Part shown: positions 33,620 to 41,861 of the stretch, piece by piece
Layout: the number at the start of each line of letters is the position of its first letter
How positions within the stretch are numbered: the first letter of the stretch is position 1
Source of the DNA: Arthrobacter globiformis
Lineage (GTDB): Bacteria > Actinomycetota > Actinomycetes > Actinomycetales > Micrococcaceae
DNA length: 62,224 bases
Direction: 5' to 3'
Assembly: GCF_003261175.1 (NCBI RefSeq)
Contig: NZ_QLNP01000047.1
Coordinates: 1-62,224 of the forward strand
Position numbers and translations under genes: made by a program
Notes under the pieces: generated by a model
Seen by the model: only the letters and a program-made list of their open reading frames with translations
Database searches by the model: none
Told to the model about the DNA's origin: nothing

Positions 33620-35311
33620 TCACCACGGCGACGGTGCCAGGGCCGCCGCGTTGCCCGTGCCCTCGCCGTTAACCAGGAACGGCAGGTGCCAGAGGTCGTT
33701 CGGCACGATCGGATCGCCCGGCATCACGTTCTCCGGAAAGATGTACTCGAACACCGGGGCAATGTACTGCCCCGGCTGGAGCCCGTTGGCCCGGGTGGGC
33801 GCGTTCTTGAAGCACATGTCCAGCGCGGCCTGGTTGATGGTGGTGGTGGTGACGTTCACCGGCGTGGGCAGGCACAGGCTGCGCACGCCCACCCGGACGG
33901 TCCGGTCCGGCTGGCTCAACAGCCCGTTGGGCGCCTTCGTGGCACGAAGCCGGGCCCGCTGCGGCTGGGCCCCGGTGTTCTGCGTGGTGATCCCGCCGGT
34001 GGGGCCGCTGATGGGAACGCCGTTCTCGCCGGTCATCTCAAACGGCGTGATCCAGCGGTTGCGCACCGAGCCGTCGGGGTTGCGGTCCTCGTAGTAGATG
34101 TCAACGGCGGTCTTGACGTCCGTGGTCTCGGCCTCGAGGAACATCCGGTCCTGGGTTTCCTGGGCTGCGCCGTTGGCCGCCGTCGCCAGCGGATCCGCGG
34201 TGCCGACGCCGAACTCGCCGATGGCCAGGTAGCTGGGCTGGGTGCCGGGCTGGGTGTAAATGCCCAGGTTGGCCTCCACGGTGTGTGCCGAGATGTAGTC
34301 CTCGGTGCCGTGGACGAGCGTACCCGAGTAATCCACGGTGTCCCCCACCTCGAACGGCGCCTGCTGCGACGCGTCCGGGCCCGTCGTCGGAAGTCCGGTG
34401 AAGCCCGGCATCACATACTGCGAGCAGTACTTCTGGCCGGCCGCCGGGGCGCTGAGTTCGCCGCTGGCCGGCAGGGCAACGCCGGCGATGCTGAAGTTGC
34501 GGCAGCCGGGGGCGAGCGGCCGGTTCTTCTGCGGGCAGAGCGGATCGTCCTTCACGTGGGGATCCGTCCGCGGGACACACATGGGGTAGCCGGTGCCGGC
34601 GTGGATTGTTGGATTGTCCTGGTCCACGCTGAAGCGGTTGTCGGGCGACTGTCCGTTGCTGAACCGGCCGGTGTCCGCGCCTGCGCTGTCGTGCAGGCCG
34701 GCGATCTTGGGGTCGTTCAGCTGCACGGTGACGGTGCCGCCGGCCGCGTTGGCGATTTTCAGCGCGCCGTTGGCGTAGTCAATCCCGGTGATTTCACCGC
34801 GGCCGGTGTTGGCCGACTGCTGGGAGACGAAGGCCAGGCCGGCGATGTGCTTCGTTCCGACGGTGTTGCCCACGGCCCTCAGTTCCAGGCCGTCGGTGCC
34901 CAGCGGCGCGCTGCCGCCGGTGCCGCGGACGAAGTCGGCCCAGCTCAGCGTGTTGGCCGGCATCTGGACGATGAGGTTGCAGGGGATGGTGACGACGACG
35001 CCGTTAATGGTGACGGCGCCGCCGAAATCAGCCGGGTCCGCCGTGGGGCAGGCAGCGCCGTCCACGGTGGCGTTGCGGGCAAGGCCGGTGTCGTCGAAGC
35101 CGTGCAGCTGCGCCGCGGGGACAGAGAAGGCCGGGGTGGCCAGCGTGGGAACCACCCACGGGGAGACGATTCCCTTGGGCGGCTTGGCTGTCCCGCCACC
35201 GCCGCCCTTGGCCAGGGCTGTGCCCACACCGCCGGTGGCGATCAGGCCGGCGGCGGCGCAGAGAATAGTAACTTTTCGAAGCGTGGTGGGCCGAACGTTG
35301 GTGGTCCTCAT
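33620..35311 (-). CDS. Large secreted protein linked to multicopper oxidase
   Basis: Start at the ATG at 35311 with AAAGGACC before it; the frame is open to 35620, but the upstream part has no ribosome site. 563 residues; signal peptide about 1-35 (ends GGVGTALAKG). The mature protein has nine Cys, in segments such as DGAACPTADP, TIPCNLIV, DPLCPQKNRPLAPGCRN and SLCLPTPVN. I recognise no catalytic motif; LNDP, GEFGVGT and ENVMPGDPIV are candidates for conserved spots. It is divergent from the two-domain copper oxidase and may be its substrate, partner or metal store (inference). Expression may involve the GGAAC/GTTCC palindromes in its leader. Confidence 0.75.
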   Translation of the reverse strand: MRTTNVRPTTLRKVTILCAAAGLIATGGVGTALAKGGGGGTAKPPKGIVSPWVVPTLATPAFSVPAAQLHGFDDTGLARNATVDGAACPTADPADFGGAVTINGVVVTIPCNLIVQMPANTLSWADFVRGTGGSAPLGTDGLELRAVGNTVGTKHIAGLAFVSQQSANTGRGEITGIDYANGALKIANAAGGTVTVQLNDPKIAGLHDSAGADTGRFSNGQSPDNRFSVDQDNPTIHAGTGYPMCVPRTDPHVKDDPLCPQKNRPLAPGCRNFSIAGVALPASGELSAPAAGQKYCSQYVMPGFTGLPTTGPDASQQAPFEVGDTVDYSGTLVHGTEDYISAHTVEANLGIYTQPGTQPSYLAIGEFGVGTADPLATAANGAAQETQDRMFLEAETTDVKTAVDIYYEDRNPDGSVRNRWITPFEMTGENGVPISGPTGGITTQNTGAQPQRARLRATKAPNGLLSQPDRTVRVGVRSLCLPTPVNVTTTTINQAALDMCFKNAPTRANGLQPGQYIAPVFEYIFPENVMPGDPIVPNDLWHLPFLVNGEGTGNAAALAPSPW

Positions 35312-35346
35312 GGCTGGTCCTTTCGGAGGTGCCGTTGTTCCTGGAC

Positions 35347-35357
35347 GGAACTGTTCC
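35347..35357. promoter_or_regulatory. GGAAC-T-GTTCC palindrome
   Basis: Inner dyad GGAAC T GTTCC inside a wider CTGGA...TCCAG. It is 36 bp upstream of the secreted protein start. Possible operator. Confidence 0.4.
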
Positions 35358-35385
35358 AGGGCGGGACAGTTCGTGTGCGGGACGT

Positions 35386-35403
35386 GCAGGAACGGGTTCC
35401 TGC
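35386..35403. promoter_or_regulatory. GCAGGAAC-GG-GTTCCTGC palindrome
   Basis: 8-bp arms with a GG centre. It shares GGAAC/GTTCC with the site 42 bp away, so both may be half of one operator array. Confidence 0.4.
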
Positions 35404-35589
35404 GCTCATGAGGGGCGTCGCAATGCGGTGATGACATGCTCTGGTGCGTGGCCCGCCCGTGGTGCGGGCCGACGTCGGACGTTGTTTTTGCCGGGGCAGC
35501 AAAGGCAACATTTGGTTGCCGAGGCCAACCATCTTCCCCGGCGGTTGGGAAAAACCTGTGCCACTGCTTGGTTCTTCCCCCCGGCTGGG

Positions 35590-35622
35590 TGGTGGTCCCC
35601 CACCGGCCTGAGGCCCCCAAGA
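35590..35622. promoter_or_regulatory. Iterated G-tract repeat, site B
   Basis: On the minus strand: TTGGGAATTTC, then TTGGGGGCC, with another run GGTGGGGGACC further on. Upstream of the two-domain multicopper oxidase by about 80 bp. Weaker match than A, C and D. Confidence 0.35.
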
Positions 35623-35702
35623 AATTCCCAACACAGCCGCTCTAGGTTTCTGCCATTCGGGCCGGCCGTTGCGGCGGGCAACTAATTCAGGGGAGGAACG
35701 CC

Positions 35703-36956
35703 ATGGACAACCATGGACTATTTGAGGTGCGGCCACGGTCTCAAGCGGCGCCGCCGGCATGGGTCATCGGCACCATTCTGCTGGGCATTCTGGCCGCGCT
35801 GGCACCGCTGCTGTTTTCATCGGGTCCGGCCACCGCGAAGGTGAGCGCCGCCGTCACCTACGTGCCGCAGACCCGCACGTACTACATCGCGGCGAACGAG
35901 GTTGAGTGGAACTACGCTCCCTCGGGCAAGAACCAGATCACCGGCGAAGCCTTCGACGAGGACGCCTCAGTGTTCACCAAACAGGGGCCGGACCGGATCG
36001 GCAGCACGTACATCAAGTCCCTCTACCAGGCCTACACCGACGCCACGTTCAAGACCCTCAAGAAGCGGACGCCCGCCGAGGAGCACCTGGGCTACCAGGG
36101 CCCGGTGATCCGCGGCGTCGTCGGGGACACCATCAAGGTGATCTTCAAAAACAACCTGGACCGGCCGGCGTCGGTCCACGTCCACGGCGTGTTTTACGAC
36201 AAGAGCAGCGAGGGCGCCCCCTACGCGGACGGCACGTCCGGCGCTGCAAAGAACGACGACGGCGTGGCCCCCGGTGCCACGTACACCTACAGCTACGAGG
36301 TGCCCGAGCGCGCCGGCCCCGGACCCATGGACGGCAGCTCCGTGATGTGGATGTACCACTCCCACACCGACGAGGTGGCCGACGACTACTCGGGACTCGT
36401 GGGCCCCATGGTGATCACCAAGGCCAGCGCGGCCCGCGCGGACGGCACCCCGAACGACGTCGACCGCGAGTTCTTCCTGCAGTTCAAGGTCAGCGATGAG
36501 AACGCCAGCCCGTACCTGGAGCGCAACATCGCCAAGTTCACCGGCAAGCCTTCCACCGTGAATACCGACGATGAGGACTTCGGCGAGAGCAACCTCATGC
36601 ACTCCATCAACGGCTACGTCTACGGCAACGAACCGGTGGAAGCCCTGACCATGAAGAAGGGCGAGCGGGTGCGCTGGTACCTGATGGGCATGGGCACTGA
36701 GGTGGACCTGCACACGCCGCACTGGCACGGCAACACAGTGACGGCACTCGGCATGCGCACGGACGTGGTCAACCTCCTGCCGGCCAGCATGGTGGTGGCA
36801 GACATGGTCCCGGATGACGTGGGAACCTGGCTGTTCCACTGCCACGTCAACGACCACATCAGCGCCGGCATGATCACCCGCTACCGGGTCCTCAACGCCG
36901 ACGGCACCGAAGGCGGGGTGACCCAAGCGGCTCCTGACCACGCCGCGACCCACTAG
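35703..36956 (+). CDS. Two-domain multicopper oxidase
   Basis: A 417-residue protein with an N-terminal TM/signal (about 18-45) and ribosome site GGGGAGG. Cupredoxin motifs: SVHVHGVFYD and WMYHSHTDE in domain 1, PHWHGNTV and WLFHCHVNDHISAGM in domain 2, which gives both halves of the trinuclear cluster and a type 1 site with a Met ligand. This is the small-laccase/hephaestin-like arrangement, active as a trimer in known cases. Facing outward, it could oxidise Cu(I), Fe(II), Mn(II) or phenols. Divergent gene products are probably related to its action. Confidence 0.88.
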   Translation: MDNHGLFEVRPRSQAAPPAWVIGTILLGILAALAPLLFSSGPATAKVSAAVTYVPQTRTYYIAANEVEWNYAPSGKNQITGEAFDEDASVFTKQGPDRIGSTYIKSLYQAYTDATFKTLKKRTPAEEHLGYQGPVIRGVVGDTIKVIFKNNLDRPASVHVHGVFYDKSSEGAPYADGTSGAAKNDDGVAPGATYTYSYEVPERAGPGPMDGSSVMWMYHSHTDEVADDYSGLVGPMVITKASAARADGTPNDVDREFFLQFKVSDENASPYLERNIAKFTGKPSTVNTDDEDFGESNLMHSINGYVYGNEPVEALTMKKGERVRWYLMGMGTEVDLHTPHWHGNTVTALGMRTDVVNLLPASMVVADMVPDDVGTWLFHCHVNDHISAGMITRYRVLNADGTEGGVTQAAPDHAATH

Positions 36957-36972
36957 CCTCCCCTCCCTCTAG

Positions 36973-37040
36973 GCCCAACTGACTGGCAGTTGTTGTCGTT
37001 ATGAACGCCCGTAACGACAACAACTGCCAGTCAGTTGGGC
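36973..37040. repeat. Long perfect intergenic palindrome, family I, copy 1
   Basis: 29-bp arms (each begins GCCCAACTGACTGGCAGTTG and ends TTGTCGTTA) around a 10-nt loop. Copies of the family are at 43137-43202 and 53493-53560; a related family II unit is at 39643-39708. It sits after the oxidase gene and 50 bp before the next one. As RNA it makes a very stable hairpin and may terminate or protect transcripts. Confidence 0.85.
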
Positions 37041-37089
37041 TGCGGCGTGTGGAACAATCGAAGAGCCCTTTGAAAGGAGCCCTCCACCC

Positions 37090-39642
37090 ATGCGGCAGCC
37101 GGACCAGGGACAGCGGGTACCCGCCGGCCACGGGACGCCAGCATGGTGGGCCCGCGCGCTGCGCAACTCCCCCGCCACCCTCACTTTCGTTGTCCTCTTC
37201 TGGGCCGCCGGCGCTCTGTCCGCCAGCATCCGCTCCGGGCCGCCACCATTCCTTCTGCCCCACGTGGCGGCCACCTCACAGTCGGTGCCGGACCACTGGT
37301 ACGCGCTGCTGCTCTCCGCCGTCTGGGAGCGGGACCTTGCTGGCTACGTGGTGGGCACACTCGTGGTGCTTCTCGCCGGGCTGCCGCTCGAACGCCGCCT
37401 GGGATCCCTGAAGTTCACGTTGGCCGCGATCGGTGGGCACGTGCTGGGGATCGTGGCGACGCTCGGGTTCCTCGCGGCCGCCCGCGGCCTGATGGGGAGC
37501 TGGATCCGCGACCTGAGCGGGCACTTCTTTCTGGGGCCAAGCGCCCTAGCCTGTGCGGCCGCTATGGGTGCCACGGCTTCTCTCCCCACCCTGTGGCGGC
37601 GCCGGATCCGCGTGGTTCTCCTCGCCGTACTGCTGCTGTTTGCGATGTACGCCGGCGGCTTCGAGGACCTGGTCCGGCTCGGCGCTGCCGCGGCGGGAGG
37701 GCTGCTGGGCCCGGTGCTGCAGGGCCGCCGGCCGCGCTTCGGCAGGCCCGCTGTCTCCCGGCACGAGGCCCGGATCCTGGTGGCACTGCTCCTGACGGTC
37801 GCGGCGATCGGACCGGTGGTCGCGGGACTGGCGCCACACGCTGTCGGGCCTCTTTCCGTGCTCAAGTTCCTGTTCACCAACATCCAGCCGGTGGACCCCG
37901 CCGCGCTGCAGGCATCCTGCTCCCGACCGGCCGGCCTCAGGGACTGTGCCGCCGCCCAGCTGCAGCTGCGGGCAGGCGCAGGTGGAATCTTCATGGCAAT
38001 CCTGCCGTCGTTCCTGCTGCTCCTGTTCGCCGACGGCCTGCGGCGCGGCCGGCGGTTCGCGTGGGCGGGCGCGCTCCTGATCCAGGCCTCGCTGTCCCTG
38101 CTGGCGGCCGTCACCATCGCCGGCGTGCTGCTGCCGCCGCCTCCGGGTTCAGCCGCCCGCGAGGGTGTGGGCGGGATCGAGCTGTCCGGCTACTCGCACC
38201 CGCTCAGCCTGGTGCTCCCGATGCTCCTGCCCGTTTTGCTGGTGCTGCTCCTGTGGGCCGGTCGGAACCTGTTCCCGGTGCAGGCTCCGCGCGGAACATA
38301 CCTGCGGCTGGCGCGCCGGGTGGTCATTGCCCTGGTTCTGCTGAGCGTCGTTTATGTGGGCCTGGGCCTGGCTTTGGCGGAAGGTTTCTCCCCCGTGCCC
38401 GGCCTGCCTCAGCTTCTGGCCGACATCCCCGACAGGTTCCTTCCCCTTGGCTTCCTGGTGGACCGCTCCCCGGCCTTCTTCCCCGAAAGCACCGCCGCCG
38501 TCGTCCTTTACGAAAGCATCGGCGTCGTATTCTGGGCGTGGACCGGAGCACTGCTGCTCCGGACGTTCCTGCGTCCGGCCCACGGCCGGCACAGCGCGGA
38601 CGAGGAACGGGCCCGGCGCATCCTCAAGTCGCACGGCGGCGGCTCGCTCTCCTGGATGACCACGTGGAGCGGGAACAGCTACTGGTTCACTTCTGGGTCG
38701 AGCTTCGTCGCCTACCGCGTGCTCAGCGGGGTGGCCGTGGCGCTCGGGCCGCCCGTAGGTCCGCGGACCGAACGGGAAGCCGCTTTCACGGACTTCGCCC
38801 GGCACTGCCAGTTCAGCGGGTGGACGCCGTGCTTCTACTTCGTGTCCGAAGAGCTCCGTGGCATGGCCGGATCGCTGGGGTGGGGCTCGGTGCAGGTGGC
38901 GCAGGAAACCGTGCTGCGGCTGGACGAGGTGTCCTTCCGCGGCAAGAAGTTCCAGGACATCCGCACCGCGCTGAACCGGGCGTCGAAGGCAGGCATCCGC
39001 GCCGAATGGACCACGTTTGTCCAGGCGCCTCTTGCTGTCCAGGCGCAGATTGAGGCGATTTCCGAGGAGTGGGTGGCGGACAAGAAGGTCCCGGAGATGG
39101 GCTTCACACTGGGGAGCCTGGACGAACTGGACGACCCCGAAGTCCGCTGCCTGCTCGCGATCGATGCTGACCACACCGTGCACGCGGTGGCGTCGTGGCT
39201 GCCCGTGTACCGCAACGGATACGTGGTGGGCTGGACGCTCGACTTCATGCGGCGGCGCGGCGACGGGTTCCGGGCGAGCATCGACTTCCTCATCGCCTCC
39301 GCCGCGCTGAGCCTGCAGGACGAGGGCTGCGAATTCATGAGCCTGTCCGGGGCGCCGCTGGCACGGGTGCCTGCTTCGTCCGTTGCTGCCTCAGCCGAGG
39401 CAAACGGCGCCCTGGACCGGATGCTCGACTGGCTCGGCGCAGCGCTGGAACCGGTGTACGGGTTCAGGTCCCTGCTGGCGTTCAAGGCGAAGTTCAAGCC
39501 GGACTACGAGCCCATGTACCTGCTGTATCCGGACGCGGCGGCCCTGCCCGCGATCGCCAACGCCATCACCCGGGCGTACTTGCCGTCGATCAACCTGGGC
39601 CAGGGCCTCACCCTGGTGCGCGGCCTGCTCACCCGCCGCTGA
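37090..39642 (+). CDS. Rhomboid-like membrane domain fused to DUF2156 (MprF-like)
   Basis: 850 residues. About 1-230: a rhomboid-like six-TM part (HVAATSQSVPDHWYALLLSA, LPLERRLGSLKFTLAAIGGH) but with no clear catalytic GxSG serine. About 230-490: further TM helices. About 495-850: the DUF2156 (lysylphosphatidylglycerol synthetase C-terminal) domain, GNAT-like, with SLSWMTTWSGNSYWF, LSGVAVALGPPVGPRTE, YFVSEELRGMA, KKFQDIRTALNRASKAGI, GYVVGWTLDFMRR and FRSLLAFKAKFKPDYEPMYL. MprF enzymes transfer aminoacyl groups from tRNA to membrane lipids and flip them, giving resistance to cationic peptides. The start follows AAAGGAG. Confidence 0.8.
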   Translation: MRQPDQGQRVPAGHGTPAWWARALRNSPATLTFVVLFWAAGALSASIRSGPPPFLLPHVAATSQSVPDHWYALLLSAVWERDLAGYVVGTLVVLLAGLPLERRLGSLKFTLAAIGGHVLGIVATLGFLAAARGLMGSWIRDLSGHFFLGPSALACAAAMGATASLPTLWRRRIRVVLLAVLLLFAMYAGGFEDLVRLGAAAAGGLLGPVLQGRRPRFGRPAVSRHEARILVALLLTVAAIGPVVAGLAPHAVGPLSVLKFLFTNIQPVDPAALQASCSRPAGLRDCAAAQLQLRAGAGGIFMAILPSFLLLLFADGLRRGRRFAWAGALLIQASLSLLAAVTIAGVLLPPPPGSAAREGVGGIELSGYSHPLSLVLPMLLPVLLVLLLWAGRNLFPVQAPRGTYLRLARRVVIALVLLSVVYVGLGLALAEGFSPVPGLPQLLADIPDRFLPLGFLVDRSPAFFPESTAAVVLYESIGVVFWAWTGALLLRTFLRPAHGRHSADEERARRILKSHGGGSLSWMTTWSGNSYWFTSGSSFVAYRVLSGVAVALGPPVGPRTEREAAFTDFARHCQFSGWTPCFYFVSEELRGMAGSLGWGSVQVAQETVLRLDEVSFRGKKFQDIRTALNRASKAGIRAEWTTFVQAPLAVQAQIEAISEEWVADKKVPEMGFTLGSLDELDDPEVRCLLAIDADHTVHAVASWLPVYRNGYVVGWTLDFMRRRGDGFRASIDFLIASAALSLQDEGCEFMSLSGAPLARVPASSVAASAEANGALDRMLDWLGAALEPVYGFRSLLAFKAKFKPDYEPMYLLYPDAAALPAIANAITRAYLPSINLGQGLTLVRGLLTRR

Positions 39643-39708
39643 CCCAACTAGGTAGCACTTCAAGGCGTTCCCAGCGCTGAGAACGCCCTCAGCTGCTACC
39701 TAGTTGGG
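39643..39708. repeat. Intergenic palindrome, family II
   Basis: Outer arms CCCAACTAGGTAGCA/TGCTACCTAGTTGGG, inner arms GGCGTTC/GAACGCC. Shares the terminal CCCAACT with family I but differs inside. It lies between two convergent genes, starting one base after the DUF2156 stop. Confidence 0.8.
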
Positions 39709-39717
39709 CTTGCCGGC

Positions 39718-40452
39718 CTACTTGAGTGCGAAGCCCGTGTGCCGTTCCAGCGCGTCGACCAGTTCGGACTGAAACGCCACGTTCTTCACGGCCGGATGGG
39801 ATTCCCGGCGCTGCTGGTGGAACCAGTACCCTCCGGATACGTGATCATCAGCAGACGACCGGGTGGCCAGCCACACCTGCGTGGCGTGCCCCAGCTCCAG
39901 GTCATCGGGCGCGCTGCGGCCGCCCATCCGGGTTGGTACCCAGCCCGGATCGACGGCGTTGCTTTCTACGTCGGGCCATCGGTTGGCCACCGCGGCCGCG
40001 AGCGCCGTGACATACAACTTGCTGTCCGAGTAGGCCGCCGGCCGCCTGGCCGCATCCGTCCAGTCGATGCCTGCAAGGTCGGGAGTGCCGGACCGGTGCA
40101 TGCCGCTGCTGAGGTAAACAATGCGCCGCGGCCGGGCCATGAGCGCGGTCATGAGGTACGGCGCGACCGTGTTCACCGCAAAGATCTGGTTGCCGCTGTA
40201 CACGCCGGCGTTATGGATGACGGCATCGAACGGGCCAAACTGGCCGGCCTGTTGCGCCACCCCTTCCGTCTCGATGAGGTCGGCAAGATCCCCGACGACG
40301 GTCCCCACAGCCTGGTCCCTGACCGCGCCGGCACTTGCGAGGCGGGACTCATCCCTGGCGTGCAGCACCACTTCGTGGCCCTGCTGGAGCAGCGCCCGGG
40401 CAGCATTCAGGCCGAGTCCGCCGGCAGAGCCGGTGATGAATATTCTCGCCAC
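39718..40452 (-). CDS. Short-chain dehydrogenase/reductase
   Basis: A 244-residue SDR. The cofactor loop is ITGSAGGLGLNAARAL, the NAG motif is VIHNAGVYSG, and the catalytic YxxxK is YSDSK (with Ser in YLSSGM). It lacks a clear Asp/Arg specificity residue, so NADP(H) is probable but unproved. The substrate is unknown. It converges with the DUF2156 gene and is divergent from an alcohol dehydrogenase with 255 bp between. Confidence 0.9.
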   Translation of the reverse strand: MARIFITGSAGGLGLNAARALLQQGHEVVLHARDESRLASAGAVRDQAVGTVVGDLADLIETEGVAQQAGQFGPFDAVIHNAGVYSGNQIFAVNTVAPYLMTALMARPRRIVYLSSGMHRSGTPDLAGIDWTDAARRPAAYSDSKLYVTALAAAVANRWPDVESNAVDPGWVPTRMGGRSAPDDLELGHATQVWLATRSSADDHVSGGYWFHQQRRESHPAVKNVAFQSELVDALERHTGFALK

Positions 40453-40707
40453 TGTTTCACAGTAGCCGGGGCACCCTGCGTCTGGCAGGCACTGACAGGG
40501 CCTCCCTCCGCGGCCGCGGTCTCAGTAGGCTGGATGTGAACCAATCCCGTGCTGTCCGCCACAGTCGGGAAGAGACTTGGGGGTCCCTGTGGTTACCCCT
40601 TTCAGCAGGGTCTGCCTCACGCCACGGCGATGGGGTTTAGTAGATGAAAGAAACGGCCGATCCCGTCATCTGCGGCCCGTTCCACCACACCGACAAACAG
40701 GAGAACC

Positions 40708-41748
40708 ATGCCTACCGTCAACGCTTACGCCGCGCCCTCCGCTTCCGAGGACCTCATCCCCACCACCATCGAACGCCGTGAAGTGGGCCCGCGTGACGTC
40801 CTCATCGAAATCAAGTTCGCCGGCATCTGCCACTCGGACATCCACACGGTCCGTGGCGACTGGGGCCCGCAGCAGTACCCGCTCACACCCGGCCACGAAA
40901 TTGCCGGCTTCGTCACGGAGGTCGGCTCCGAAGTGACGCGCCACAAGGTGGGCGACCGGGTGGGCGTCGGCTGCATGGTCAACTCCTGCAAGGAGTGCGC
41001 CAACTGCCTCGCCGGCGAGGAGCAGTACTGCCTCAAGGGGATGACCGGCACGTACGGCGCCGTCGACCGCGACGGCACCATCACCCAGGGCGGCTACTCC
41101 ACCCACGTTGTGGTGACCGAGGACTTCGTCGTCACCATTCCCGAGGGCATCGAGCTCGACGTCGCCGCTCCCCTGCTGTGCGCCGGCATCACCACCTTCT
41201 CCCCGCTGAAGCGCTGGGGCGCCGGCCCCGGCAAGAAGGTCGCCGTCGTCGGCCTTGGCGGTCTCGGCCACATGGCCGTCAAGCTGGCGCACGCCATGGG
41301 CGCCGAGGTCAGCGTGCTGTCCCAGTCGCTCAAGAAGCAGGAAGACGGCCTGCGCCTGGGCGCGGACCACTACTACGCCACGAGCGACGCCGGCACCTTC
41401 GAGACCCTCGCCGGCAGCTTCGACCTGATCATCAACACGGTCAGCGCCTCGATTGACATCAGCTCCTACCTGCAGCTGCTGTCCCTCGACGGCACGCTGG
41501 TCAACGTTGGTGCCCCGGCCGAGCCGCTCCCGGTCAACGCGTTTGCGCTGATCGGCGGACGCCGCGCCTTCGCCGGTTCCATGATCGGCGGCATCCGCGA
41601 AACCCAGGAGATGCTCGACTTCTGCGCCGAACACGGCATCGGCGCCGAGATCGAGGTCATCCCGGCTGACAAGATCAACGAAGCCTACGAGCGCGTCCTC
41701 GCCTCGGACGTGCGCTACCGCTTCGTGATTGACACCGCCACCCTCTAA
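40708..41748 (+). CDS. Zinc-dependent NAD(P) alcohol dehydrogenase, CAD/YahK type
   Basis: A 346-residue medium-chain dehydrogenase. Catalytic zinc ligands are in GICHSDIH (Cys about 42, His) and the GHE motif TPGHEIAG; the structural zinc site is [15 protein letters not shown]; the Rossmann loop is [13 protein letters not shown]. The sequence pattern is that of cinnamyl-alcohol-type/YahK aldehyde reductases, normally NADPH-dependent and of broad substrate range. Ribosome site AGGAG. A strong hairpin follows the stop. Confidence 0.92.
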   Translation: MPTVNAYAAPSASEDLIPTTIERREVGPRDVLIEIKFAGICHSDIHTVRGDWGPQQYPLTPGHEIAGFVTEVGSEVTRHKVGDRVGVGCMVNSCKECANCLAGEEQYCLKGMTGTYGAVDRDGTITQGGYSTHVVVTEDFVVTIPEGIELDVAAPLLCAGITTFSPLKRWGAGPGKKVAVVGLGGLGHMAVKLAHAMGAEVSVLSQSLKKQEDGLRLGADHYYATSDAGTFETLAGSFDLIINTVSASIDISSYLQLLSLDGTLVNVGAPAEPLPVNAFALIGGRRAFAGSMIGGIRETQEMLDFCAEHGIGAEIEVIPADKINEAYERVLASDVRYRFVIDTATL

Positions 41749-41762
41749 GGCGATTAACGCCC

Positions 41763-41800
41763 GACGGCGGGCCGGTCCCTTAGGGGGCCGGCCCGCCGTC
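41763..41800. terminator. Terminator-like hairpin after alcohol dehydrogenase
   Basis: GACGGCGGGCCGG pairs perfectly with CCGGCCCGCCGTC, inner TCCC with GGGG. No T-run. It separates the ADH gene from the MFS gene. Confidence 0.7.
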
Positions 41801-41861
41801 GTCCGTTCCACCCCGGGGCAGCGGACAGACGACACCAATTACGAAACTTTCAGGAACATAC

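Larger units (their letters stand above)
35312..35702. other. Divergent regulatory region of the oxidase/secreted protein pair
   Basis: 391 bp without a gene. Contains two GGAAC/GTTCC palindromes (35347-35357 and 35386-35403) and G-tract site B. A TTGCC/GGCAA-rich stretch near 35485-35530 could fold. The ribosome site GGGGAGGAACG of the oxidase ends it. Confidence 0.55.
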
